DNA of 16,744 nucleotides from Micromonospora sp. WMMD1102 (GTDB lineage Bacteria > Actinomycetota > Actinomycetes > Mycobacteriales > Micromonosporaceae). Made by a program: the position numbers and the translations under genes. A model generated the notes under the pieces. It was not told the DNA's origin, made no database searches, and saw only the letters and a program-made list of their open reading frames with translations. Positions within the stretch are counted from its first letter, which is position 1. The number at the start of each line of letters is the position of its first letter. Of this stretch, positions 1-6,257 are shown in pieces. Where the stretch lies: contig NZ_JARUBN010000005.1 of assembly GCF_029626265.1 (NCBI RefSeq), positions 1-16,744 of the forward strand, read 5' to 3'.

Positions 1-414
1 CCGTCCCTGGCGCTCATCAAACCGGCACGGCTGGAAGACCTCGAAGTTGTCCCACACCCCGGTTGGTCAAGCAGCGACCAGCAGAAGATCGACGCCTACG
101 TAAACCAGTTCGACCTGCTCAACGACAGAAAGCGCACCCCGTTGGAGGCCCCCCGGTTCAAAGCTACCTACCGCTATCGCTGCCACGACTCACGCTGCAG
201 AGGTCACCAGCAAGGCGTTCTCGACTGGGAACTCGTCACCTTCCAACGCCGTCTACGCCACCACACCGACAACGATCTGCGGCGGGCCATCATCGACAAA
301 TTCCTGCACGAGCTGTGTGCGCCGACCCGGGACACTGCGTTCTACGTCGGCAACCAGGCCAAGCGGGTCACCGCCTTCAGCATCCTCGGCGTCTACTGGC
401 CCCCGAAGTCCTGA
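1..414 (+). CDS. Hypothetical protein, 3' part only (5' end outside window)
   Basis: The frame is open from the first base to a TGA at 412-414, giving at least 137 residues. An internal TTG at 142 is in frame, but clear coding character continues upstream of it, so the true start lies before the window. Visible residues 57-77 carry a small Cys/His cluster (YRCHDSRCRGH) followed by DWE, which could bind a metal ion. The C-terminus has the pattern APTRDTAFYVGNQ and ends ILGVYWPPKS. From memory, this combination is a conserved actinobacterial family without an assigned function; I cannot confirm that here. There is no signal peptide or membrane segment in the visible part. It converges on the DUF488 gene and their 3' ends overlap by 38 bp. 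A functional link between the two is only a guess. Confidence 0.72.
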   Translation, partial: PSLALIKPARLEDLEVVPHPGWSSSDQQKIDAYVNQFDLLNDRKRTPLEAPRFKATYRYRCHDSRCRGHQQGVLDWELVTFQRRLRHHTDNDLRRAIIDKFLHELCAPTRDTAFYVGNQAKRVTAFSILGVYWPPKS

Positions 415-853
415 CCAGCCGATCCTGAGCCGCCTGGAGCACCACATCTCGGTGGCAGTGCCGCTGGTCCGCCTCGAAGCACAGTACGGCCACCAGTTCA
501 CGCAGGCCCGCCTCGGCGACGGCGTCCAAGGCGTCAACCGCGGCCGGCTCCCGGAGCTGTTCCGCAAAAAATGCGCGGGCCGCCGCCAACTCCTCAGGGG
601 CTCCAGCAAACCCCGACCGGTTGGTCTTCGGGTTTCCCAGTTCACGCCGATGCTCGTAGCTGATACCGACGTCGCCGATTGCCCGGGACAGGGCCGACTT
701 GCTGAACCCCGGCTTTCGGGAGATCGGGGTCAGGCGCACGTCGACCAGCCGGGCGACACCCATCGCGAGCATGTGGGCGACGAACCGGTCGATGGTCTGG
801 CCCTCATAGCCCACACCGATCAGGCCTGGCTCGACGGTCGTCACGGCTACCAT
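377..853 (-). CDS. DUF488 family protein
   Basis: The product is 158 residues. It opens with the DUF488 signature IGVGYEGQTIDRF, followed by LVDVRLTPISRKPGFSKSAL, the conserved LGNP, and near the C-terminus the AVLCFEADQRHCHR block, whose Cys and His residues are typical of the family. DUF488 proteins are small cytoplasmic proteins without a settled biochemical role. I chose ATG 853 because AAGG sits 8 nt upstream and the family fold begins just after it. In-frame starts at 871 and 898 are possible, but a GGAG touches the 871 codon directly, which is too close. The 3' end overlaps the convergent gene at 1-414 by 38 bp. About 86 bp separate its start from the MFS gene's stop. Confidence 0.85.
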   Translation of the reverse strand: MVAVTTVEPGLIGVGYEGQTIDRFVAHMLAMGVARLVDVRLTPISRKPGFSKSALSRAIGDVGISYEHRRELGNPKTNRSGFAGAPEELAAARAFFAEQLREPAAVDALDAVAEAGLRELVAVLCFEADQRHCHRDVVLQAAQDRLVRTSGASRRRGC

Positions 854-939
854 GCGGCTAGCCTTGCACATCTCCTCAGCGGATCTTGGCATCACCACCC
901 ATGGATCGACGCGTACCGCCCGACGGGCAGACGAGCTAA

Positions 940-2358
940 CTAGTCACGCCTGCCGGCCGACGCCCGGCCGGACGGTGGCACCGGCACAGCCCCCGGCACC
1001 GGGCTGCCGACCGGCACCGGTGGCTCGCCGGAACCGGGAGCCCCGGTCGGACCGGGCGCCCCGGCGAAGTCTGTCGGCCCGGCGGATTCTGCGGGATCTG
1101 CGGGCCCGGTGTGGTCGGGGAGTCGGACCGAGAGCCGGCGTACGCCGGGATCGGCCAGCATGCCGAGCACCGCGACGAAGACGATCCCGGCGGCGACGAG
1201 CAGTGTCGACGTTTCGCCGATCTGCTCGGCCAGTGGACCGCTCGCGATCTGGCCGAGCGGGATCGCCAGGAACGAGCCGAGCGCGTCGTAGGAGTAGACC
1301 CGGGCGAGCCGGTCGGCGGGGATGTTCTGCTGCATCGAGGTCTCCCAGGCGACCGAGAACTGCTCGACGGCCAACCCGGCGACCACGGCGGCAACCAGGA
1401 GCACGGCGACCGACGGCACCCAGGCCAGCCCGAGCAGCAGTAACACGTCGGCGAACATGCAGAGCACGCCGAGCAGGAGCAGCCGGCGTACCCGGATCCG
1501 GAGGGCGACAAGCGCCCCGAGCACCATCCCGGCGGTCTGGGCGGCGAGCACCAGCCCCCAGGCGGTCCGGCCGATCGTCTCGTCCGCCACCACCGGGCCG
1601 AGCACGTTCACCGAGCTGACGTAGGCAAAGTTGATCAGGAGGAAGCCGAGTACCACCACCCAGACCCAGGAGCGGGCGACGAACTCGGTCCAACCCTCCC
1701 GCAGGTCCCGCAGCGGGTTGCCGCGTTCGGCAGCGACACGGCGGGCGACCGGCGCCACCCGTACTCCGGCGAAGGCGAGCCCGGCCAGCGCGAAGGTGGC
1801 GGCGTCCACCGCCAGGCCCCAGCCCGGTCCGACGCCGGCGACCAGCACGCCGCCGAGCGACGCGCCGCCGATCATCGCCGCGTTGGCGCCGAGCCGGTTG
1901 AGCGCGTTGGCCGACTGGAGCAGCTCGGCCGGCACGGTCTGCGGAACCAGCGCGGCAGCGGCTGGCCAGGCGAAGGCGGCCAGTACGCCGTTGAGGGCGC
2001 TGAGCGCGATCAGCGCCGGGATGGTCGCGGTGCCGGTCAGCACCAACGCCGCGACCGCCGCCTGGGTGGCGGCGGCGAGCGTGCAGGAGACCACCATCAC
2101 CGCCTGCCGGGGCAGCCGGTCGGCCAGCACCCCGCCGAAGAGCAGGAAGAGCACGTGGGTAAGCGACCGCGCGCCGACCACCAGGCCGAGGTCGCGGACG
2201 CTGCCGGTGAGATCGAGTACGGCGAACGCCAGCGCGATCGGTGCGACCGCGTTGCCGAGCATGGTGGCGGCCCGCCCGATCGCCAGGAAGCGGAAGGGCC
2301 GGTGCCGCAGCGGCGCCAGCGCCGAATCGCGGGTACGCACCGAGTCGCGGATGGGCAT
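940..2358 (-). CDS. MFS transporter (exporter, EntS/MFS_3-like)
   Basis: The 472-residue polytopic membrane protein belongs to the major facilitator superfamily, most like the drug/siderophore exporter branch. Residues 20-35 (RHRPFRFLAIGRAATMLG) match the usual MFS_3 entry. The inter-helix motif A appears at about residues 75-85 as GGVLADRLPRQ. Hydrophobic helices continue to about residue 412. The last 60 residues are an unusual Pro/Gly/Ala-rich, repetitive cytoplasmic tail that is not part of the family fold. The start at ATG 2358 lies 3 bp after the stop of the ArsR-type gene, so the two are one operon and probably translationally coupled. The usual reading is a regulator controlling its own efflux pump. 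The substrate cannot be inferred. Confidence 0.9.
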   Translation of the reverse strand: MPIRDSVRTRDSALAPLRHRPFRFLAIGRAATMLGNAVAPIALAFAVLDLTGSVRDLGLVVGARSLTHVLFLLFGGVLADRLPRQAVMVVSCTLAAATQAAVAALVLTGTATIPALIALSALNGVLAAFAWPAAAALVPQTVPAELLQSANALNRLGANAAMIGGASLGGVLVAGVGPGWGLAVDAATFALAGLAFAGVRVAPVARRVAAERGNPLRDLREGWTEFVARSWVWVVVLGFLLINFAYVSSVNVLGPVVADETIGRTAWGLVLAAQTAGMVLGALVALRIRVRRLLLLGVLCMFADVLLLLGLAWVPSVAVLLVAAVVAGLAVEQFSVAWETSMQQNIPADRLARVYSYDALGSFLAIPLGQIASGPLAEQIGETSTLLVAAGIVFVAVLGMLADPGVRRLSVRLPDHTGPADPAESAGPTDFAGAPGPTGAPGSGEPPVPVGSPVPGAVPVPPSGRASAGRRD

Positions 2359-2361
2359 GGC

Positions 2362-2973
2362 TCAGTCCTCCATCCGGAAGAGCGCGACGGTGGCGCTGAC
2401 CCGGGAGGTGCCGGGTGTGCGCGGTGCTTTGGCGGCGGCGTGCAGCCGGGCCGACGCCTCGGCGATGGTGTTCCGGACCTCGTCCCAGGTGTCGTCGTCG
2501 ACCCAGAACTCGGCGTCGGTGAGGAAGTTCCCCGGGCCGCGCCGGACCCGCTCGGCCCGGCGGCGCAGCTCGGTGGCGAGCGCGGCGTAGACCAGCCGGT
2601 GGTCCGGGGTGGTCTCGCCGTCGGCCGCTCCCGGCGCCGTCTCCGCATCCCGGCGCTGCTTCCAGTCGAAGTCGCGGGACGCGTCGTAGCGGTAGCGCTT
2701 GGCGACGCCGCCCCGGATCCGTTCCTCGCCGGCCACCTCGATCACCTCGGCGGCGAGCAGGTGCCGGAGGTGGTAGCTGGCGTTGGCGTGCGTCAGGTCC
2801 AGCTCGCGGGCGATCTCGGCGGCGGTGAACGCCGACGCGGTGAGCAGGGACAGGATCCGCAGCCGGACCGGGTGGGCCAGCGCCCGCAGTCGGGCGGTCG
2901 GGTCCGGCGCACCGTCGGCGGTGGTTGTGGCGTCGCCCTGAGGTCCGTCCGGGCCATCAACTCCCAAAGACAT
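2362..2973 (-). CDS. ArsR/HTH_20-type winged-helix transcriptional regulator
   Basis: The product is 203 residues from ATG 2973. A winged helix spans about residues 25-90: ARLRALAHPVRLRILSLL, then AAEIARELDLTHANASYHLRHL, then a wing (GVAKRYRYD). This is the ArsR-like 'HTH_20' layout. No metal-binding Cys pair is present, so metal sensing is unlikely. The C-terminal half is an acidic, alpha-helical extension seen in regulators paired with MFS pumps. A TTG at 3009 could extend the protein by 12 residues, but that would read through the perfect inverted repeat at 2974-3003, so I prefer ATG. The gene heads an operon with the downstream exporter, and autorepression through the repeat is likely. 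Confidence 0.87.
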   Translation of the reverse strand: MSLGVDGPDGPQGDATTTADGAPDPTARLRALAHPVRLRILSLLTASAFTAAEIARELDLTHANASYHLRHLLAAEVIEVAGEERIRGGVAKRYRYDASRDFDWKQRRDAETAPGAADGETTPDHRLVYAALATELRRRAERVRRGPGNFLTDAEFWVDDDTWDEVRNTIAEASARLHAAAKAPRTPGTSRVSATVALFRMED

Positions 2974-3003
2974 GTTGGGGAGTTTAGGCGACGACTCCCC
3001 AAC
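2974..3003. promoter_or_regulatory. Perfect 10-bp inverted repeat, candidate operator of the ArsR/MFS operon
   Basis: GTTGGGGAGT at 2974-2983 and ACTCCCCAAC at 2994-3003 are exact reverse complements separated by 10 bp. The left arm ends on the base next to the regulator's ATG. The repeat could be an operator, and because it would occupy the 5' leader it could also form a hairpin in the mRNA. Just upstream (3008-3019) is a smaller palindromic AT-rich element, AAACATTTGTTT. Confidence 0.65.
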
Positions 3004-3079
3004 TATCAAACATTTGTTTGGCGGTCATCGAGCCGCGCCAGTCACCCTGGCTTGGCACGCCCGATCCCCCACTTCGGGA

Positions 3080-3406
3080 TCATGTCAGCGGTCGGGCGCC
3101 CGCACCTCGCCATGGTCCTCCCTGGTGAGCCTGGGTGAGCGCTGCGGACAACTCCGGATCGGCGTACGCCTCGGCGGTGTGCTGCCATTCGACGAGCATC
3201 TGCGCGACCGGGGTCATGTTGTTGACGGCGGCAGCGGCTCGGACGGTCTCGACGAACTCGGCGACCAGTTCGTCGACCGCGTCGGCCGGGAGGATCCGAA
3301 TCCAGGGAAGCACCGAGTGCCGCAGCGCCCGTTCGCCGACGAGCCGGTCAGTTGCTCTGGTGGGTTGCTGGATCAGCTCCGTGAATGACGTTTCGTCTGC
3401 TGGCAT
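3080..3406 (-). CDS. Small antitoxin-like protein, probably internally shortened
   Basis: The product is 108 residues. I chose ATG 3406 because GGAG lies 8 nt upstream; GTG 3412 is in frame but only 2 nt from the same GGAG. The N-terminus (FTELIQQPTRATDRL) resembles the opening of actinobacterial 'prevent-host-death'-type proteins. The C-terminal part (LPWIRILPADAVDELVAEF, then QMLVEWQHTAEAYADPEL) resembles the C-terminal domain of the same family. As I remember that family, some 50-60 residues of an RRRDAEDL-containing segment lie between the two blocks and are missing here. No toxin gene is adjacent in the same orientation. Family assignment is from memory and moderate; the shortening is inference. 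Confidence 0.6.
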   Translation of the reverse strand: MPADETSFTELIQQPTRATDRLVGERALRHSVLPWIRILPADAVDELVAEFVETVRAAAAVNNMTPVAQMLVEWQHTAEAYADPELSAALTQAHQGGPWRGAGARPLT

Positions 3407-3466
3407 GCTCACTTCTCCGAAGGTACGCGAGGTAGTCGCGCCGGCGGCGCGCGTGACGGGTCGGGT

Positions 3467-3538
3467 GTAACCGGCGATCTGGACACCGCCCTGCTACGCA
3501 CGACACCTGCCCGCGCAGGGAAGCGGCCGACCGGTTAC
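3467..3538. promoter_or_regulatory. Inverted repeat upstream of the toxin-antitoxin operon
   Basis: GTAACCGG at 3467-3474 and CCGGTTAC at 3531-3538 are perfect 8-bp inverted copies with 56 bp between them. The right copy continues into ACCGGTTACCGGT, itself locally symmetric. They flank the presumed promoter of the vapBC-like operon, as expected for an autoregulated antitoxin, but no promoter hexamers are clear. Confidence 0.35.
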
Positions 3539-3586
3539 CGGTGGGAGGATGATTCTTGCCGAGTCACCGGAGGATGTGCTGCGACC

Positions 3587-4327
3587 ATGGACGATGTCCG
3601 CTTTGACGTGCCGCTCTACACACAGGCCGAGGCCGCGCGTTACGTCGACATGCCCGCCTCCACGCTGCGGACGTGGACTCAGGGTTATCCGCGCCGAACG
3701 GGTCAGCAGCGTGCCGTCACCGGCGCTCACTCCGAGGCCGAAGTGATCATCAGAGCCCGCCCCGTTGTCACCTACCTCTCGCCTCCCCATCCGTCGGATC
3801 CGTCCGTCCCCTTCATCGGTCTCGCCGAGGCGATGTTCCTCTCCGCGCTCCGCAAGGCGGGGGTGCCACTGCAACAGATCAGACCTGCGCTGACCCTCGT
3901 GCAGGAGCGGCTCGGAGTCGCGCACGCCCTGGCCTCACGACGCCTCTACGCCGCCGGTGCACAACTGCTGTGGGAGGTGTCCGAGGAGGGAGAACTCGAC
4001 TCGGGCGCACGCCGCGCCCTGATCGTCCTGCGTGACGGCCAATACGTCTTCCGAGAGGTCATCGAGCGGTACCTCAAGCGCATCGAGTACGCCAATGACG
4101 GATACGCGCACCGGGTCAGGCTGCCCGCCTACGAGGTGGCGCGGGTCGTCGCCGACCCGGAGATCAACTTTGGCCATCCGTTCTTCGTCGCCACGGGCGC
4201 ACCTATCCAGGCGGTGCTGGCGCGGATCCGTGCGGGCGAGCCACTGGCCGAGGTGGCAGACGACTTCGACCTTCCCGCCGACCAGGTTGCCGAAGTAGCG
4301 GATCGAGCGAACCTACAAGCGGCATGA
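3587..4327 (+). CDS. vapB: DUF433 antitoxin with MerR-like N-terminus (VapB45-like)
   Basis: The product is 246 residues. Residues about 10-35 (YTQAEAARYVDMPASTLRTW) form a MerR/HTH_17-type helix-turn-helix. The C-terminal 60 residues are a DUF433 domain: VADPEINFGHPFFVATGAP, then IRAGEPLAEVADDFDLPADQV. This two-domain build and length match the antitoxin Rv2018 (VapB45) of Mycobacterium tuberculosis. Its expected role is to neutralise the co-encoded PIN-like nuclease and repress its own promoter. GGAGG lies 13 nt before the ATG, slightly long. The last codons overlap the toxin start as ATGA (4324-4327), giving coupled translation with antitoxin first. The inverted repeat at 3467-3538 is a candidate operator. 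Confidence 0.83.
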   Translation: MDDVRFDVPLYTQAEAARYVDMPASTLRTWTQGYPRRTGQQRAVTGAHSEAEVIIRARPVVTYLSPPHPSDPSVPFIGLAEAMFLSALRKAGVPLQQIRPALTLVQERLGVAHALASRRLYAAGAQLLWEVSEEGELDSGARRALIVLRDGQYVFREVIERYLKRIEYANDGYAHRVRLPAYEVARVVADPEINFGHPFFVATGAPIQAVLARIRAGEPLAEVADDFDLPADQVAEVADRANLQAA

Positions 4328-4740
4328 GTGAACTGCGCCTCTTCCTTGATCGCAGTATCGGCACCAAGAAGATCGCCAGGGTCCTTCGCGAACTGGGCCT
4401 CGACGTCGAGACGATTCAGGACCGCTATGGCAGGGCGGCGAGCACGGTGCCCGACGAACGCTGGATACACGACGCCAGCCGCGACGGCCGGATCCTAGTA
4501 GGAGCAGACCAACGAATAAGGTACAACCGCCTCGAACGCCGGACGATCTGCCTGTCCTCAGCCCGCTGCTTCACGTTCCCGCGTGGCGACCTGAGTGCCG
4601 TCGAGATGATAGACCGCCTCACGCGCTACCTACCGGAGATCGAACGCATCTGTACCGAGACCGAAGGCCCCTTCGTCTATCACCTGACCGCCGGAGCGGT
4701 CGTCGCCATGCGCCTCGACTGCGCCGACTGCCTGCCGTAG
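4324..4740 (+). CDS. vapC: PIN-like toxin (VapC45-like)
   Basis: The product is 138 residues, the same length I recall for VapC45 (Rv2019) of M. tuberculosis. The protein starts with a PIN-like strand LRLFLDRSIG (Asp9), then IARVLRELGLDVETI, then DERWIHDASRDGRILVGADQR. Asp44 and Asp62 are the likely further acidic metal ligands. Proteins of this branch (PIN-like, Mut7-C/DUF5615-related) are small Mg-dependent RNases that act on translation-related RNAs. Exact target and activity cannot be read from sequence. The reading frame is intact, acidic residues are present, and the antitoxin gene immediately precedes it with a 4-bp overlap, so the module looks functional. Confidence 0.82.
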   Translation: MSELRLFLDRSIGTKKIARVLRELGLDVETIQDRYGRAASTVPDERWIHDASRDGRILVGADQRIRYNRLERRTICLSSARCFTFPRGDLSAVEMIDRLTRYLPEIERICTETEGPFVYHLTAGAVVAMRLDCADCLP

Positions 4741-4788
4741 ATGGCCGCGACTGCGACTCCGTCCGCCGCATCTGGAGCGCCTCTGCTG

Positions 4789-4811
4789 TCCGGGGCGGCA
4801 CCGACCCCGGA
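4789..4811. terminator. Hairpin between convergent genes
   Basis: TCCGGGG at 4789-4795 and CCCCGGA at 4805-4811 form a perfect 7-bp GC stem with a 9-nt loop. It sits between the toxin stop (4740) and the stop of the leftward GntR remnant (4817). There is no T-tract, as is common in actinobacteria. It could act on both strands. Confidence 0.5.
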
Positions 4812-4816
4812 GTCAT

Positions 4817-5360
4817 TCAGTCCTCTGCCGGGATGTCCTGTCGATACTGGAGTTCGTGCAGGTGGCTGCCCTTGATCAGGATCGACAGCTCGACCGGACG
4901 GCCGGACTCGTCCCGGATGACGCGGAACTGACGGATGACCGGGACGTACGGCGGCAGCGCCAGTGCCTCGATCTCCTCGGTGGTGGGCATCCTCGCGGAA
5001 ATCCGGTCGTGCAGATCCCGCGGCCGATAGCCGTTGTCCGCCAGTACCCGGGCGGCGCCACCAACGATCTTTCGGCGCCCGGCCAGCTCCGTACCCCTGG
5101 CAATCACCGCCGGATAGTACGACCAGGAGACCTCGACCGGCTCGTTGTCGTGCAACAACAGCCGTTGTCGCACGACGGCCAGTTGGTCGCTGGATGGTCG
5201 CGGTTGCCGCCTGATACGACGTGACCAGGGTCGGGATGGACGGCAACCGAGTGCCGGGCGGGAACTCGCCCGACATGATCCGGGCACGGATGTCGGCTGC
5301 TACCTGCTCGTGACGGGGCCGTGCGTCACCCACGCTGGCCACGACGGCCCTCCGTTTCAT
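4817..5360 (-). pseudogene. GntR/HutC-family regulator with internal deletion and frameshift
   Basis: The 5' frame starts at ATG 5360 and encodes a GntR winged-helix start: residues 18-58 read EQVAADIRARIMSGEFPPG, TRLPS, then SYQAATATIQR. After about 5187 this frame degenerates. One frame over, from about 5182, a UTRA effector domain begins abruptly: LAVVRQRLLLHDNEPVEVS, then SYYPAVIARGTELA, and it ends at 4817. The recognition helix is therefore joined to the middle of UTRA, with the rest of the wing, the linker and the first UTRA strands missing (roughly 70 residues by comparison with typical HutC proteins). The frames also do not match. The start overlaps the stop of the upstream gene as ATGA, so it was the second gene of an operon. 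The UTRA half from an internal start is unlikely to be a useful protein. Confidence 0.75.
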
Positions 5361-5904
5361 CGTCGGTCGATCGACAATTCATAACGTAGCCGGCGGCCCC
5401 ACGGAACCATCGTCATCACGCTTACCTCGACCGGCCGTCCGTCGGCGGTCTTCGACAGCCGGCTCAGCCCCAGTACCCATTCATGATCACTCAAGCCGAG
5501 TGTCTCCCGTTCCGTCTCGCTCGGCCGCCGGGCGTACACGTCCTCCCGCACCTGGACGGGTAGGTGACCCAGCTCGCCGAGGAGGGTGATCGCACCGCCC
5601 TTGATCTTGCGAGGTTCGGCAAGCGCGGTTCCCTGTGCGATCGGCAACGGGTAGTAGGAGTCGGTCAGTTCGACCGGCCGCCCGTCGAACAACATCAACC
5701 GACGACGCACGACAGCGTGAGATCCGACGCCGATTTCCAGGGCTTCCGCTATCTCCGCCTCGGGGACGATCTCACCCACGTTCAGTAGGCGCTGACTGCC
5801 GACCCCGCCTTTCGCCACGGCCTCCGCGCCCAGGCGTCCGAGTCCTCGCTCGACCGCGGCGTCAGGTACGGGGTCGAGATGCTGATCCACTCCGAACCTT
5901 CCAT
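5357..5904 (-). pseudogene. UTRA-domain (GntR-lineage) protein without DNA-binding domain, one-base frameshift
   Basis: ATG 5904 has an excellent Shine-Dalgarno (AAGGAG, 6 nt spacing) and begins MEGSEWISISTPYLTP. That frame runs through SDSDAWA (to 5827) and then loses sense. From 5827 leftward, another frame continues as AEAVAKGGVGSQRLLNVGEI and a full UTRA domain (VELTDSYYPLPIAQGTALAE, then RLRYELSIDRR) to the stop at 5357. Restoring a single base near 5826 would give one 182-residue protein. A GTG at 5890 gives an uninterrupted 177-residue frame, but its first 20 residues are not sensible and it lacks a ribosome site. No helix-turn-helix precedes the UTRA fold. Either a real recent mutation or a sequencing error would explain it. 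Confidence 0.72.
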
Positions 5905-6021
5905 GACCGACTCCTTGGTGGATCGGGCGACAACGGGGCCGGACACCCGCCTCAGACTAGGCCCATTCCTCGAGGCTGAGGCGGGGTCCGGACCGACTAT
6001 TCGTGGGGCGACTCGCCGGAC

Positions 6022-6045
6022 ACCACGGAACCGGAGACCACGGAA
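6022..6045. repeat. Two direct copies of ACCACGGAA
   Basis: The 9-bp sequence occurs at 6022-6030 and 6037-6045, a 15-bp period, about ten bases before the short ORF at 6055. It could be an activator site or a chance tandem slip. Confidence 0.4.
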
Positions 6046-6054
6046 AGTGCGGGC

Positions 6055-6138
6055 ATGAAGCTGACACCGTTGAGCCTTCCGGTCGAGCCGACGATGTACC
6101 CCGACGGCCGGGTTGGCCTCCGATTTCGTCGATGGTAA
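6055..6138 (+). CDS. Possible 27-residue peptide
   Basis: ATG 6055 is preceded by GGAAAG at 7 nt spacing and opens a 27-codon frame ending in TAA. The peptide starts MKLTPLSLPVEPT and ends with a basic-aromatic tail (LRFRRW). About three quarters of third positions are G or C, compatible with coding use but not decisive over so short a length. It could be a small regulatory or precursor peptide, a leader, or chance. I recognise no family and no maturation enzyme next door. Confidence 0.25.
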   Translation: MKLTPLSLPVEPTMYPDGRVGLRFRRW

Positions 6139-6257
6139 GCGGGTTGCTCGTCCCTGACCCGCCCTCGGGATTCGCCCTTCCGGCCGGTACGTCGGCAAGG
6201 ACGACAAGAGGTGATGACCCAGTCCGGTAGAGTAGGGCGACCCGTAGGATTCCGGAC

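Larger units (their letters stand above)
5905..6257. other. 353-bp intergenic region between divergent transcription units
   Basis: This stretch must hold the promoter of the leftward GntR-lineage operon and that of the rightward 365-aa gene. It contains two 9-bp direct repeats (6022-6045), a short possible ORF (6055-6138), and a possible -10 element TAGAGT at 6228-6233. The last lies about 24 bp before the GTG at 6258, but I see no convincing -35. I see no RNA gene. Confidence 0.5.

Noticed and set aside
1631..2590. Rightward Ser/Arg/Thr-rich frame over the MFS and ArsR genes
   Set aside because: Composition is typical of an antisense frame in high-GC DNA; the leftward genes there are unambiguous.
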